Assembly (NCBI RefSeq): GCF_001905445.1 | Contig: NZ_LIVQ01000002.1 | Location: 1,043,930-1,107,929, forward strand | Length of the DNA stretch: 64,000 nt | Direction: 5' to 3' | Source: Streptomyces sp. CB00455 | Lineage (GTDB): Bacteria > Actinomycetota > Actinomycetes > Streptomycetales > Streptomycetaceae | Shown: one piece after another, positions 7,568 to 17,026 of the stretch | Position numbering within the stretch: position 1 is the first letter of the stretch | How the letters are laid out: every line of letters begins with the position of its first letter | The notes under the pieces: generated by a model | Databases searched by the model: none | The model's input: only the letters and a program-made list of their open reading frames with translations | What the model was told of the DNA's origin: nothing | Position numbers and translations under genes: made by a program

Positions 7568-7933
7568 GTGCTGCGCTATCTGCCGTTCCTGCTGATCCTT
7601 GCGCTGACCATCTACGCCTTCATCGACTGCCTGAACACGCCCGAGGAAGAAGTCAAGCACCTGCCCAAGGCGGTCTGGGTGCTCATCATCCTGCTGTTCT
7701 CCATCGTCGGCCCGGTGGTGTGGCTGTTCGCCGGCAAGAAGCGGGCCGCGGTCGGCGGAGGCTTCGGCGGGGGCCGGGCGCGCCGCACCCAGTGGGTCGC
7801 GCCGGACGACAACCCGGAGTTCCTGAAGTCCCTGCGGGACGAGCAGGACAAGCTCAAGGGGCGGGGCGACGACGGGGGCGGGGACCGGGACAAGGACGGG
7901 GACCGGGACCGGGACAAGGGCGACCAGCCGTAG
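7568..7933 (+). CDS. PLD nuclease N-terminal domain membrane protein
   Basis: 121 aa. Two transmembrane helices (about residues 3-19 and 37-57) flank the short loop CLNTPEEEVKHLPKAVW, the signature of the PLDc_N domain, here without a phospholipase part. A Gly/Arg hinge leads to NPEFLKSLRDEQDKLKG and a very charged Asp/Arg/Lys tail. GTG at 7568 matches the usual VLRYLPFLL start; the nearest purine-rich site is rather far away. Function unknown. The gene is divergent from ubiD, and the pairing is probably only positional. Confidence 0.8.
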   Translation: MLRYLPFLLILALTIYAFIDCLNTPEEEVKHLPKAVWVLIILLFSIVGPVVWLFAGKKRAAVGGGFGGGRARRTQWVAPDDNPEFLKSLRDEQDKLKGRGDDGGGDRDKDGDRDRDKGDQP

Positions 7934-7955
7934 GGCGGGCCTCCCAGGGGCCGGG

Positions 7956-7984
7956 GCCCGGCCGGCGTGGCGCCGGCGCCGGGC
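7956..7984. terminator. GC-rich hairpin between convergent genes
   Basis: GCCCGGCCGGCG (7956-7967) pairs with 7971-7984 with a two-base bulge. It sits between the convergent stops at 7933 and 7991, so it could serve both genes. Confidence 0.4.
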
Positions 7985-7990
7985 CGGAGG

Positions 7991-8365
7991 TCACCGCGCC
8001 CAGGGCAGGACGCGGGTGCCCTCGGTCCCCGGGACCGTGACGACCCCGTCCGCGCGCATGGCGACATGGGCCTCGAAGGACTCGGGGGCGTGGATCCGGC
8101 GGAGCACGTCCGGGGGCAGGACCAGGGTCTGGCCGGCGGTGGCGGTCTCGGTGCGGCCGCCGTCCCAGGTGATCTCCAGGGACCCGGCGGTGAGCGTCCA
8201 GACCTGCTCCCGGCTGGCGCAGTGCTCGGGGCCGGTGGCGCCGGCGGCCATCTCGACGCGCCAGGTGCTGAGCTCGGCGCTGCCCCGGCTGGGGGCGGCC
8301 AGTCCGGTCATGGTGGCGTTCGGGGTAACGGTGACGTGCTCGGGGGACGTCGTGATCACGTGCAT
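7991..8365 (-). CDS. Cupin domain protein under MarR control
   Basis: 124 aa, a single small beta-barrel cupin: GATGPEHCASREQVWTLTAG contains the conserved His/Glu-type first cupin motif, and ETATAGQTLVLPPDVLRRIHA the second. Such proteins are sensors or small-molecule binders; no substrate can be assigned. ATG at 8365 follows AGAAGAGG by six bases. It is divergent from the MarR gene at 8481, and the long palindrome between them lies exactly where it could control both promoters. Confidence 0.82.
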   Translation of the reverse strand: MHVITTSPEHVTVTPNATMTGLAAPSRGSAELSTWRVEMAAGATGPEHCASREQVWTLTAGSLEITWDGGRTETATAGQTLVLPPDVLRRIHAPESFEAHVAMRADGVVTVPGTEGTRVLPWAR

Positions 8366-8416
8366 GGGGGACCTCTTCTTCGGGACGGACATCCGGCACC
8401 GCGGCCGGACGCCAGG

Positions 8417-8462
8417 GTGAGTCAAGCGCCTTTACTCATCTGAGTAAAGCACGTTGACTCAC
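8417..8462. promoter_or_regulatory. 46-bp nested palindromic operator for the MarR regulator
   Basis: Inner palindrome TTTACTCA-TC-TGAGTAAA (8431-8448) and outer arms GTGAGTCAA (8417-8425) and TTGACTCAC (8454-8462) share the same centre, 8439/8440. The outer arms carry the same TGAGT/ACTCA core as the inner ones, so there may be two overlapping MarR dimer sites. Confidence 0.7.
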
Positions 8463-8480
8463 CCGTGTCACCATGTTTCC

Positions 8481-8945
8481 GTGACCAGAGACGAATACGA
8501 GGGCGTCGAGCTGACCTTCCTGCTCGGCCTCGGCTTCCAGCTGCTGCTCGGCGAGTTCACCCGCCGGGTGGCCGCGGCCGGATACCCGGACTTGCGCCCC
8601 CTGCACGGCATGGCCTTCCAGTCCCTCAAGGGGCCCGGAGCCACCGCCACCGAGCTCGCCGAACGGCTCGGGGTGACCAAGCAGGCCGCCGGCCAGATCG
8701 TCGACGACCTGGAACGGCGCGGCTACGTCCGCCGCGAGCCGCACCCCGGGGGCGGCCGCCGCAAGCTGGTGGTGCTGACCCCGGCGGCGGACACCCACCT
8801 CGCCGTGGCGGGCCGCATCCTGCACGAACTGGAGGCCGAGCTCGGCCACAGCGTCGACCTCGGCGCCCTGCGCGGCGAGCTCGGCCGCGTCGTGCGCACC
8901 CTGCACGGCGAAGGGGGGCTGCCGCCCCTGCGCCCGGTGTGGTGA
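8481..8945 (+). CDS. MarR family transcriptional regulator
   Basis: 154 aa winged helix regulator. The recognition region is ATELAERLGVTKQAAGQIVD (about residues 55-74), followed by the wing RRGYVRREPHPGGGRRKLV with the family's Asp/Arg-type wing tip. Flanking helices would form the dimer interface. GTG at 8481 is taken; TTG at 8454 lies inside the operator. No ribosome site is seen before GTG, so a leaderless mRNA is likely. It probably represses itself and the divergent cupin gene. Confidence 0.88.
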   Translation: MTRDEYEGVELTFLLGLGFQLLLGEFTRRVAAAGYPDLRPLHGMAFQSLKGPGATATELAERLGVTKQAAGQIVDDLERRGYVRREPHPGGGRRKLVVLTPAADTHLAVAGRILHELEAELGHSVDLGALRGELGRVVRTLHGEGGLPPLRPVW

Positions 8946-8996
8946 GCGCCGGCCGGGGCCGCGCCGCACCCGCGGACCCGGCCGACAGCCGAACGC

Positions 8997-9033
8997 AGCG
9001 GCGCCCTGACCCCCGGGGGGTCAGGGCGCCGCT
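8997..9033. terminator. Bidirectional terminator between MarR gene and ccsB
   Basis: An 18-bp perfect stem centred on 9015 (AGCGGCGCCCTGACCCCC with its complement). It lies between convergent stops at 8945 and 9082; the plus strand continues with GTGCCGCTTCTGTT. Confidence 0.7.
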
Positions 9034-9081
9034 GTGCCGCTTCTGTTCGTCCGGCTGTGGAGCGCTGCGCCGCTGCGCCGG

Positions 9082-10161
9082 TCAGACGCCCGCGTACGAG
9101 TGCTTGCCGCTGAGCAGGATGTTCACGCCGTAGTAGTTCCAGATCCAGCAGGCGAAGGCGAAGAGCGCGAGGTAGGCCGCCTTGCGGCCCTTCCAGCCGG
9201 CGGTGGCGCGGGCGTGCAGGTAGCAGGCGTAGGCCACCCACGTCACGAAGGACCAGACCTCCTTGGGGTCCCAGCCCCAGTAGCGGCCCCAGGCGTCGCC
9301 GGCCCAGATCGCGCCCGCGATGATCGTGAAGGTCCACAGCGGGAAGACGGCCGCGTTGATGCGGTAGGAGAACTTGTCGAGCGAGGCCGCCGAGGGCAGC
9401 CGCTCCAGCACGGACGAGGCGAAGCGGCCCGGCTTGCCGCCGCCGGCGAGCTTGCCCTCGTAGGAATCGCGGAAGAGGTAGAGGACCGCGCCGGCCGCAC
9501 CGATGTAGAAGACGGCGCCGCAGAAGATCGCGGTGGAGACGTGGATCCACAGCCAGTACGAGTGCAGGGCGGGCACCAGCTGATCGCTGTCGGTGTACAG
9601 CCAGGTCACGGCGATGCCGAGGTCCAGCAGGACGGTGGTGACCAGGATCAGGCCGAGCCAGCGGATGTTCTTCTTCAGGGCGAGCAGCACCAGGTAGGCG
9701 CCGACGGCCACCGTGGAGAAGGTCACCGAGAACTCGTACATGTTGCCCCAGGGGGCACGCTGCACCGACATCGCGCGGCTGACGACGCCGGCCGCCTCGA
9801 TCAGGAAGGCGAGCGCGGTCAGCGAGACCGCGATCCGCCCGTACAGGTCACCCTGCTCGGTGCCGCCCGCCGCGCCCGGGCCGTCGGGCACGTCGCGCGT
9901 GCCCGAGGCGGACCGGGTGACCACCTTCGGCTGGTCGAGGACGGCGGCGCCGCCCGCCCGGCCCCGCACCTGCACGGCGGGCGCGGAAACCTGGGCGGAG
10001 GTCAGCGCGGCGGCCGTACGCGCCACCTTGCTGCGGCTGCCGAAGGTCCACTCGGCGATGTGCGCGAAGAAGGCGAGCATGTAGACCGCCATCGACGAAT
10101 AGACCAGGTAGTTGCTGATCTGGGCGAGATTCTCGTTCGTTGCGGCTGCGAGCGGCGTCAT
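9082..10161 (-). CDS. ccsB: Cytochrome c biogenesis protein CcsB (ResC/CcsA type)
   Basis: 359 aa, multi-span membrane protein of System II cytochrome c maturation. It handles haem delivery and, with ResB, ligation to CXXCH apocytochromes outside the membrane. The tryptophan-rich WWD motif is clear: WGRYWGWDPKEVWSFVTW near residue 295. Conserved His residues lie in the flanking helices (ALHSYWLWIHVS and others). An Ala/Gly/Arg-rich loop at about 55-105 is a streptomycete-style insertion. ATG at 10161 overlaps the resB stop (ATGA), giving coupling in a 1:1 complex. Confidence 0.95.
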   Translation of the reverse strand: MTPLAAATNENLAQISNYLVYSSMAVYMLAFFAHIAEWTFGSRSKVARTAAALTSAQVSAPAVQVRGRAGGAAVLDQPKVVTRSASGTRDVPDGPGAAGGTEQGDLYGRIAVSLTALAFLIEAAGVVSRAMSVQRAPWGNMYEFSVTFSTVAVGAYLVLLALKKNIRWLGLILVTTVLLDLGIAVTWLYTDSDQLVPALHSYWLWIHVSTAIFCGAVFYIGAAGAVLYLFRDSYEGKLAGGGKPGRFASSVLERLPSAASLDKFSYRINAAVFPLWTFTIIAGAIWAGDAWGRYWGWDPKEVWSFVTWVAYACYLHARATAGWKGRKAAYLALFAFACWIWNYYGVNILLSGKHSYAGV

Positions 10162-11939
10162 CCGCGCTCTCCTTCAGGGGTTTCATCGAGGGGTTCGACA
10201 GCTTCGGCGGCCGGGTCTGCGGGCGCGGCGGCCGGGTCGGCGGGCGCGTCCGCGGACGCCTGTGCCGGTGCGGACGGCGCCTGCTGGTGCAGGGTGGCGG
10301 CGAGCCCGGCCAGTTCCTCCGGGAGCCTGGCGGATTCGCTGCGGCCCAGGCCCGCCATCTCCACGACGGTCACGCCGTCCGCGCCGCGCACCGCGCGGAC
10401 CCAGATCCGGCGGCGCTGGATGAACAGGGATCCGGCCAGGCCCGCGATGGCGGCGACGGCGCCCGCGAGGGCGAGGCCGCTGCCGGGCTGGTGGGTGATG
10501 GAGAAGGTGGCCCAGCGCTCGATGCCCTCGAACTTGACGGTGCCCGCGCCGTTCGGCAGTTCCATCGATTCCTCGGGCAGCAGGCTCTTCTTGAAGAGCT
10601 GGCCCGAGGGGTCCTTGAAGGACTCCATCTTGGAGGTGTCGAGCTGGTAGACGTTCTGGGGCAGACCCGAGTCCACGCCGAGGCTGCCGTGCCATGCGCT
10701 CAGCATGAGCGCCGGGAAGCCCAGCTCCGGGAACTGGGAGAACATCATGCCCTTGCCCTGGCCGGCGAAGGTCGGCACGAAGACCGCGTTGAAGCCGAGC
10801 TGCTCCTTCTTGCCGTCCTTGTCCTTGTAGCCGTCGGGGACCTTCACGGCGCCGGTGGAGGTGAGGTTGGCGTCCTGCGGGAGCATCGGCACGGCGTCCT
10901 TGAAGATCACCTTGCCGGTGGGGTCGGTCACGGAGATGACGGGCGCGTAGCCGTGGCCGAGCAGGTAGACCTTGGAGCCGTCGACGTCGAGGGGCTTGTT
11001 GACCTGGATCTCGCGCTTCTGCGGCTTGCCGTTCGCGCCCTCGCTGAAGGTGACGTACGCCTTGAAGTCGCGCGGGGTGCCCTTCTGCGGGCCGGACTGC
11101 TCGTACGTCGCGTCGAACTTGTCCAGGGTGAAGGAGAAGGGCGGCAGGTCCTCGGGGTCGAAGAGGCTGCCGGACTTGAAGTCGTCGTACTGGGTGAGCG
11201 TGTTCGAGAAACCCTTGCCGCGCAGGACGAGCTTGCCGCCCTCGGACTTGAAGTACTGGCCCCAGGCGAAGGCCACCAGCATCACGATCAGCGCGACGTG
11301 GAAGAGCAGGTTCCCGGCCTCGCGGAGGTAGCCCTTCTCGGCCGCGACGGAGTTCCCGCCGCCGGCCTCGGTGCGGAAGCGGCGCCCGCCGAGCTGGGTC
11401 CGCGCGTACGACAGCACCTGGTCCGGGGACGTCTCCGTGCGCCACGTCGTGTACGCGGGCAGCCGGTCCAGGCGCTTGGGGGCGCCGGGCGGGCGGCCGC
11501 GGAGCTGAGCGACGAACTGCCAGGAGCGGGGCAGGATGCAGCCGATCAGCGAGATGAACAGCAGCAGGTAGATCGCGGAGAACCACACCGAGCTGTAGAC
11601 GTCGAAGAGCTGGAGCTTCTCGGCGATCGTCACCCAGGAGGGGTTGTCCTGCTTCCAGACGGCGACCTTCATCGCGTCGACGTTGGTCTGCGGGATCAGG
11701 GAGCCCGGGATCGCGCCCAGGGACAGCAGGAAGAGCAGGATCAGCGCCACCCGCATGGAGGTGAGCTGGCGCCAGAACCAGCGGAGCCAGCCGATCACCC
11801 CGATGCCGACGGCCGGCCCCGCGGGGCCGTCCTCCAGCGGGGCGGTGGACAGCTGGGCGCCGGCAGCGCCGAGCGCGGGCTCGGCCGGGTCCTCGGACGG
11901 GTGCGGCGCCCCGGTGGGCGCGTTGTCGGTCGTACTCAT
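10158..11939 (-). CDS. resB: Cytochrome c biogenesis protein ResB
   Basis: 593 aa, partner of CcsB. A polar N-terminal tail (about 1-50) precedes helices near 55-75, 115-135 and 200-220, a long extracytoplasmic domain and a final helix near 505-525 (ALAGAVAAIAGLAGSLFIQR), typical ResB topology. The Ala/Pro-rich C-terminal tail (about 555-593) is low complexity. ATG at 11939 has AGGA upstream. It lies 13 bases after ccdA on the same strand, so ccsB, resB, ccdA and resA read as one operon. Confidence 0.94.
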   Translation of the reverse strand: MSTTDNAPTGAPHPSEDPAEPALGAAGAQLSTAPLEDGPAGPAVGIGVIGWLRWFWRQLTSMRVALILLFLLSLGAIPGSLIPQTNVDAMKVAVWKQDNPSWVTIAEKLQLFDVYSSVWFSAIYLLLFISLIGCILPRSWQFVAQLRGRPPGAPKRLDRLPAYTTWRTETSPDQVLSYARTQLGGRRFRTEAGGGNSVAAEKGYLREAGNLLFHVALIVMLVAFAWGQYFKSEGGKLVLRGKGFSNTLTQYDDFKSGSLFDPEDLPPFSFTLDKFDATYEQSGPQKGTPRDFKAYVTFSEGANGKPQKREIQVNKPLDVDGSKVYLLGHGYAPVISVTDPTGKVIFKDAVPMLPQDANLTSTGAVKVPDGYKDKDGKKEQLGFNAVFVPTFAGQGKGMMFSQFPELGFPALMLSAWHGSLGVDSGLPQNVYQLDTSKMESFKDPSGQLFKKSLLPEESMELPNGAGTVKFEGIERWATFSITHQPGSGLALAGAVAAIAGLAGSLFIQRRRIWVRAVRGADGVTVVEMAGLGRSESARLPEELAGLAATLHQQAPSAPAQASADAPADPAAAPADPAAEAVEPLDETPEGERG

Positions 11940-11952
11940 GTGCGTTAAGTCC

Positions 11953-12738
11953 TCAGATCCCCACCGTGAAGCTTTGGGCCCAGCTCTGCATGTCGCTGAC
12001 GATGCTGTCCCACGTTCCTGTGACGAGCAGCAGGCCCGTGAGGATCAGCATGCCGCCACCGATGCGCATCACCCATGCATAGTGCTTCTTCACCCAGCCG
12101 AACGCGCCGAGCGCCTTGCGGAAGGCGATCGCGGCGAGGACGAACGGCACGCCGAGCCCGAAGCAGTAGGCGACGGTCAGCAGCGCGCCCCGGCCGGCGC
12201 TCGCCTGGTCGAGGGAGAGCGTGGTGACTGCCGCGAGGGTCGGGCCCATGCAGGGGGTCCAGCCGACGCCGAAGAGCACGCCGAGCACGGGCGCGCCGAC
12301 CAGGCCCGCCGTCGGCTTCCTGTGGAAGCGCAGCTCCCGCATCGTCAGCCCCGGGATCGCGCCCATGAAGAAGAGGCCCAGCAGGATCACCAGGCCGCCC
12401 AGGACCCGGGAAATGATCTCGTTGTTCTCCCGGAGGGTCTCGCCGAAGTAGCCGAAGAGCGCGCCGGTGGAGACGAAGACGGCGGTGAAGCCGGCGATGA
12501 ACAGCAGCGCGCCCGCCAGCATCCGCCCGCGCCGCGCCTCGGCGAGATCGGCTCCGCTGACGCCGGTGACGTAGGAGAGGTAGCCGGGGACGAGCGGGAG
12601 CACGCAGGGCGAGAAGAAGGAGACCAGTCCGGCGAGGACGGAGATGGGCAGCGCGAGCATCAGCGCACCGTTCAGGACGGTGGTGTTCACACCGGCCGGC
12701 TCGGCGGCGAGAAGGAAGTCGGGGACCGCGGTGACCAC
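11953..12738 (-). CDS. ccdA: Cytochrome c biogenesis thiol transporter CcdA
   Basis: 261 aa, six-helix DsbD-beta-like membrane protein passing reducing equivalents from cytoplasmic thioredoxin to extracytoplasmic ResA. The two redox cysteines are in the family contexts [16 protein letters not shown] (helix 1) and [13 protein letters not shown] (helix 4). GTG at 12738 is preceded by GGAGAAG at about 8 bases. It starts 4 bases after the resA stop, so translation is likely coupled. Confidence 0.95.
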   Translation of the reverse strand: MVTAVPDFLLAAEPAGVNTTVLNGALMLALPISVLAGLVSFFSPCVLPLVPGYLSYVTGVSGADLAEARRGRMLAGALLFIAGFTAVFVSTGALFGYFGETLRENNEIISRVLGGLVILLGLFFMGAIPGLTMRELRFHRKPTAGLVGAPVLGVLFGVGWTPCMGPTLAAVTTLSLDQASAGRGALLTVAYCFGLGVPFVLAAIAFRKALGAFGWVKKHYAWVMRIGGGMLILTGLLLVTGTWDSIVSDMQSWAQSFTVGI

Positions 12739-12742
12739 GAGG

Positions 12743-13375
12743 TCACTTCTCCGCGAGCAGCGGGTCGATCATCGAGCGCAGCTGTTCGGCGTTGATGGCG
12801 ACGAGGGTGCGGGCGGCGATCCTGCCCTCCTTGTCGAGGACGATCGTGGAGGGGATGGCCTGGGGGTTGAGCGTGCCCTTGGGGAAGCGCAGCATCAGCT
12901 TCCCGTCCGGGTCGTAGAGGCTCGGGTAGGTGATTCCGTAGGTCTCTTCGAAGGCGGTCGCGTTCTGCTTGCTGTTGTCGCGGGTGTTGATCCCGACGAA
13001 GGCGACGTCCTTGCCCGCGTCGGCGAGCTCCTTGGAGACCTGCGCGAAGTACTTGGCCTCGCCGCGGCACGGCGGGCACCAGGAGCCCCACACGTTCAGG
13101 ACCACGACCTTGCCCTTGAGGGTGGTGGTGTCGAGGGCCTTGCCGTCGACGGTCTCGCCGTCGAGCCCGGGGGCCTCGGTGCGCTCGCCCTTGGCGACGG
13201 TCGACAGGCCGCTCACCCCCGTGACGTAGTTGCCGCCGGAGCCGGACGCCTTGTCGCCGCCACCCGGTCCGGAGCAGGACGTCAGGGTCATGATGCCCGC
13301 GACGGCCACCGCGGTCAGCAGGCTGGCGCGGCCGCTGGGCGAGCGGCGGCGACGGGGGGCGCGGCTAAGGCTCAT
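12743..13375 (-). CDS. resA: ResA/TlpA-type thiol-disulfide lipoprotein
   Basis: 210 aa. The signal peptide has an Arg-rich n-region and lipobox LTSC (Cys34), so it is probably a lipoprotein on the outer face of the membrane. The thioredoxin fold carries WCPPC (in [17 protein letters not shown]), the redox pair that reduces apocytochrome c cysteines with electrons from CcdA. The cis-Pro region is [13 protein letters not shown] at 13375 gives a good signal peptide; no ribosome site is evident, so leaderless translation is possible. It is the first gene of the resA-ccdA-resB-ccsB operon. Confidence 0.93.
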   Translation of the reverse strand: MSLSRAPRRRRSPSGRASLLTAVAVAGIMTLTSCSGPGGGDKASGSGGNYVTGVSGLSTVAKGERTEAPGLDGETVDGKALDTTTLKGKVVVLNVWGSWCPPCRGEAKYFAQVSKELADAGKDVAFVGINTRDNSKQNATAFEETYGITYPSLYDPDGKLMLRFPKGTLNPQAIPSTIVLDKEGRIAARTLVAINAEQLRSMIDPLLAEK

Positions 13376-13451
13376 GTGAAAAGTTTCGCATGTGCGATTT
13401 GTGGATCTACCGCACCCCCCGCAGGGGCGCCGACGCGCTGGTCGGCCGTGG

Positions 13452-14681
13452 TCAGGCGGCCGTGAGGTACGCGCTCCAGCCCCCGGCGGGCGACTGGCCG
13501 GGGGCCAGTTCGCGGAGCCTGGCGAGCACCTTGGGGTCCTGGACGTCCAGCCAGTCGGCGAACTGGCGGAAAGAAACGAGACGTACGTCTCTTTTGTCCG
13601 CCATGCTCTTGAGCGCCTCCTCGACGGCGTCCATGTAGATGCCGCCGTTCCACTCCTCGAAGTGATTGCCGATGAAGAGGGGCGCACGGTTGGTCTCGTA
13701 GGCCCGCCGGAAGCCGCCGAGGTAGGTCGCGGTGGCCTGAGTGCGCCAGCCCGGATAGTTGGCGGGCACGCCCCTGGTGGTGTTCTTCGACTGGTTGGCG
13801 AGGATGTTGTAGTCCATGGACAGCACCTCGAAGGAGTGTCCGGGGAAGGGCAGGGACTGCAGCGGCAGGTCCCACACGCCCGACTTCTTCACCGGCCAGA
13901 CCTGGAGGCCGCCGGGCGAGCTGGAGTCGTAGCGCCAGCCCAGCTTCGCGGCGGTCGGCAGCAGGCCGTCCTGGCCGAGCAGGCACGGGGTGCGGGCGCC
14001 GGTCAGCTCCCTGCGGTAGTCGAAGGGCAGGGGTTCGAGGTCGGTGAAGCCGGTGTGGGTGCGCCAGTTGGTGACGAAGGACACGGCCTGGTCGATCTCG
14101 CTCCTCCAGTCCTGCGGGGTCCACCGGGCGACCGAGCCGGAGCCGGCGCAGAAGTGCCCGTTGAAGTGGGTCCCTATCTCGTGCCCGTCGAGCCACGCCT
14201 CCCGGACGCAGGAGAGGGTGGCGCGGACGTTCTCGTCCTTGAGGTAGCCGATGTCCGAGGCCCCGGCGGGGTTGTTCGGCGGCTGGTAGAGGTCCTTCTT
14301 GGACTCGGGCAGGAGGTAGAGGCCGGAGAGGAAGAAGGTCATGGCCGCGCCGTGGTCCCTGGCCAGCTTGAGGAAGCGCGGGAAGAGGCCGTTGCCGATC
14401 TCCCCCGCCCCGTCCCAGCTGAAGACGACGAACTGCGGCGGGGTCTCGCCCGGCTGGAGGGGCACGGGCTTGTCCGGCTGGTGGGGCTGCGGCCCGGTGT
14501 CGGCGGTGGAACCGTCGCCGATGGGCCGGGCCGCGGGCTTCCGGCCCGGTGGGGGGTTCTTGACCGCTCCGGGGCTGCCCGGACCGGTGCCGCCGCCGGA
14601 GCCGGATCCACACCCTGCGATCCCGGCCGCCGCCGCACCGAGCCCGAGCCCGAGCACGCCCCTTCTGCTGAAGTCGCGCAT
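13452..14681 (-). CDS. Lipoprotein with NodB-like polysaccharide deacetylase fold
   Basis: 409 aa. The N-terminal SRRGVLGLGLG with lipobox GIAGC indicates Tat-type export and lipidation, followed by a Pro/Gly linker. The catalytic fold shows FSWDGAGEIG (the Asp motif, degenerate) and HEIGTHFNGHF, giving the H-x3-H metal-binding pair; the later LGWRYDSSS and IGNHFEEWNGG segments fit the family. Expected role: removal of acetyl groups from a cell-wall or extracellular glycan, substrate unknown. ATG at 14681 is chosen; in-frame ATGs further upstream (up to 14780) lack ribosome sites. It is next to resA but separated by 76 bases. Confidence 0.75.
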   Translation of the reverse strand: MRDFSRRGVLGLGLGAAAAGIAGCGSGSGGGTGPGSPGAVKNPPPGRKPAARPIGDGSTADTGPQPHQPDKPVPLQPGETPPQFVVFSWDGAGEIGNGLFPRFLKLARDHGAAMTFFLSGLYLLPESKKDLYQPPNNPAGASDIGYLKDENVRATLSCVREAWLDGHEIGTHFNGHFCAGSGSVARWTPQDWRSEIDQAVSFVTNWRTHTGFTDLEPLPFDYRRELTGARTPCLLGQDGLLPTAAKLGWRYDSSSPGGLQVWPVKKSGVWDLPLQSLPFPGHSFEVLSMDYNILANQSKNTTRGVPANYPGWRTQATATYLGGFRRAYETNRAPLFIGNHFEEWNGGIYMDAVEEALKSMADKRDVRLVSFRQFADWLDVQDPKVLARLRELAPGQSPAGGWSAYLTAA

Positions 14682-14893
14682 GTCACCGTCCCCGTCGTCA
14701 CCCGCAACGCTCATGGCATTGCCCATATAAACGGACAATCTGACATTGCATGCGGCACTGGAACGGTGATTCCCGCGCAACTTGTATTTATTTAGGTAAA
14801 GCTGTAACGGTCCGTAACAGAGCGTCGACCGGGAACCGATCAGGTGGCCGATCAGGGGCCGATCAGGAACCGGCCCTCGTCACCGGCGGCCCA

Positions 14894-15574
14894 TCAGGCG
14901 CCGAACGCCTTCGACTTGCCCTTCACCGGCTTGGCACCCGCCAGCAGGTGGGCCGGCACCAGGTCCCGGGCCGGCTCGCTGTAGCCCACCGACACGAGCT
15001 CGTCGCCCTGGTAGGTGAACGACGTCATCGAGGCGAGCGTGCACTGGCGGCGGCGCGGGTCGTGCCACAGCCGGCGCTTCTCCGCGAAACTGCGCACGAT
15101 CCAGATCGGCAGCTGGTGGCTGACCGCCACGGCCTCGTGGCCGCGGGCGAGGTCGCGCGCCGCCTCCAGCGCGCTCGTCATCCGGACCACCTGCTCGACG
15201 TACGGCTCGCCCCAGGAGGGCTTGAACGGGTTCGTCAGGTGCTTCCAGTTGCCCGGCTTGCGCAGCGCGCCGTCACCGACACCGAAGGTCTTGCCCTCGA
15301 AGACGTTCCGGGCCTCCAGCAGCCGCCGGTCCGTGGCCAGGTCCAGGCCGTGGCTCTTGGCGATCGGCGCGGCCGTCTCCTGTGCCCGCTCCAGCGGAGA
15401 GGACACGACATAGGTGATGTCCCGGTGCTCCAGGTGCTCCGCGACCCGGTCGGCCATCTGCCGGCCCAGCTCGGACAGGTGGTAGCCGTCCCGGCGGCCG
15501 TAGAGGACCCCGTCCGGGTTGTGCACCTCGCCGTGGCGCACCAGGTGGACGACGGTGATCTCGCCGGCGCTCAT
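14894..15574 (-). CDS. Histidine phosphatase family (phosphoglycerate mutase-like)
   Basis: 226 aa. The phosphohistidine motif [10 protein letters not shown] is at the N-terminus, with the second Arg in [11 protein letters not shown] and the second catalytic His in [13 protein letters not shown]. The substrate is unknown; such enzymes are often broad phosphatases. ATG at 15574 overlaps the hemL stop (ATGA), so it is coupled to glutamate-1-semialdehyde aminotransferase. This hemL-phosphatase pairing is also found, as I recall, in other streptomycetes. Confidence 0.9.
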   Translation of the reverse strand: MSAGEITVVHLVRHGEVHNPDGVLYGRRDGYHLSELGRQMADRVAEHLEHRDITYVVSSPLERAQETAAPIAKSHGLDLATDRRLLEARNVFEGKTFGVGDGALRKPGNWKHLTNPFKPSWGEPYVEQVVRMTSALEAARDLARGHEAVAVSHQLPIWIVRSFAEKRRLWHDPRRRQCTLASMTSFTYQGDELVSVGYSEPARDLVPAHLLAGAKPVKGKSKAFGA

Positions 15575-16893
15575 GCGGTGGCCTCCGCGGCGGCCCGGGC
15601 GGCGGCCGGCAGCGCGGCCGCGATCCGCTCGATCGCCTTCTCGTCGTGGGCGGTGGACACGAACCAGGACTCGAAGGCCGAAGGCGGCAGGTAGACGCCC
15701 TGGGACAGCATCGAGTGGAAGAAGCCGTTGAAGCGGAAGCTCTCCTGCTTCCTGGCGTCGTCGTAGTTGCGCACCTCGTCCTCGGTGAAGAAGACGGAGA
15801 ACATGTTGGAGGCGGTCTGCAGGCGGTGCGCCACACCCTCCTTGCTCAGCGCGGCGCTCACCAGGCCCTGGATCTGTGCGGACACCGCGTCGACCTTCTC
15901 GTACGCGGCATCGTCCAGCAGGCGCAGCTGCGCGAGGCCGGCGGCGGTCGCGACTGGATTGCCGGAGAGCGTGCCCGCCTGGTAGACGGGACCGGCCGGA
16001 GCCAGGTGCCCCATGACGTCCGCGCGGCCGCCGAAGGCCGCGGCCGGGAAGCCGCCGCCCATGACCTTGCCGAAGGTCATCAGGTCCGGCCTGACCCCGT
16101 CGACGCCGTACCAGCCGGCGCGGCTCGTACGGAAGCCGGTCATCACCTCGTCGGAGATGTACAGGGCGCCGTCCTCGCGGCACAGGTCCGCGAGCCCCTG
16201 GTTGAAGCCCTCGGCCGGGGTCACCACGCCCATGTTGCCGGGCGCGGCCTCGGTGATCACGCAGGCGATCTCGCCGGGGTGCGCGGCGAAGGCGGCTCGG
16301 ACCGCGTCGAGGTCGTTGTAGGGCAGGACGATCGTGTCGCCGGCCTGCGCGCCCGTCACACCGGGGGTGTCGGGCAGTGCGAAGGTCGCCAGCCCGGAAC
16401 CGGCGGCGGCCAGCAGCGCGTCCACGTGGCCGTGGTAGCAGCCGGCGAACTTCACGACCTTCGCGCGGCCGGTGAAGCCGCGCGCCAGCCGGATCGCCGA
16501 CATCGTGGCCTCCGTCCCGGAGGAGACGAGCCGCACCTGCTCGACGGGGTCGACGCGGGCGACGATCTCCTCGGCGAGCGCGACCTCGCCCTCGCCGGGA
16601 GTGCCGAAGGAGGTGCCGCGGGCGACGGCCGCCTGGACGGCCTCGACCACCTCCGGACGGGAATGGCCGAGGATCATCGGACCCCACGAGCACACGAGGT
16701 CGACGTACTCACGTCCGTCGGCGTCCGTCAGATAGGGACCGGTACCGGACACCATGAACCGGGGCGTACCGCCCACGGCACGGAAGGCGCGGACCGGAGA
16801 GTTCACGCCGCCGGGGGTCACGAGGGACGCGCGCTCGAAGAGCGTCTGCGAAACTGGGGCTTCATACGGGTACGGGTAGCTCACACCAGCCAT
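15571..16893 (-). CDS. hemL: Glutamate-1-semialdehyde 2,1-aminomutase HemL
   Basis: 440 aa, PLP enzyme that converts glutamate-1-semialdehyde (HemA product) into 5-aminolevulinate. The PLP-binding Lys lies in [18 protein letters not shown], with the upstream Asp in [26 protein letters not shown] and CYHGHVD are further signatures. ATG at 16893 is taken; GTG four codons later is an alternative. Together with hemA, hemB, hemC and hemD later in the window it supplies the C5 haem pathway, although it lies about 30 kb from them. Confidence 0.96.
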   Translation of the reverse strand: MAGVSYPYPYEAPVSQTLFERASLVTPGGVNSPVRAFRAVGGTPRFMVSGTGPYLTDADGREYVDLVCSWGPMILGHSRPEVVEAVQAAVARGTSFGTPGEGEVALAEEIVARVDPVEQVRLVSSGTEATMSAIRLARGFTGRAKVVKFAGCYHGHVDALLAAAGSGLATFALPDTPGVTGAQAGDTIVLPYNDLDAVRAAFAAHPGEIACVITEAAPGNMGVVTPAEGFNQGLADLCREDGALYISDEVMTGFRTSRAGWYGVDGVRPDLMTFGKVMGGGFPAAAFGGRADVMGHLAPAGPVYQAGTLSGNPVATAAGLAQLRLLDDAAYEKVDAVSAQIQGLVSAALSKEGVAHRLQTASNMFSVFFTEDEVRNYDDARKQESFRFNGFFHSMLSQGVYLPPSAFESWFVSTAHDEKAIERIAAALPAAARAAAEATA

Positions 16894-17026
16894 GGTCTCA
16901 GAGGCCGCGACAGACTTGCGGACGGGCGTTTCACCGCGCTGCCGCGGGGGAGGTCACTGCCATGATGATCAGGCTGCGTGGCGGGGGCCGCGGGGCCGGA
17001 GCGGGTAAGACCAGTCGGGTGGAGAT

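Noticed and set aside
9034..11948. Long plus-strand frames opposite ccsB and resB
   Set aside because: Both are mirror frames of clearly recognisable cytochrome c genes; high-GC DNA keeps antisense frames open.
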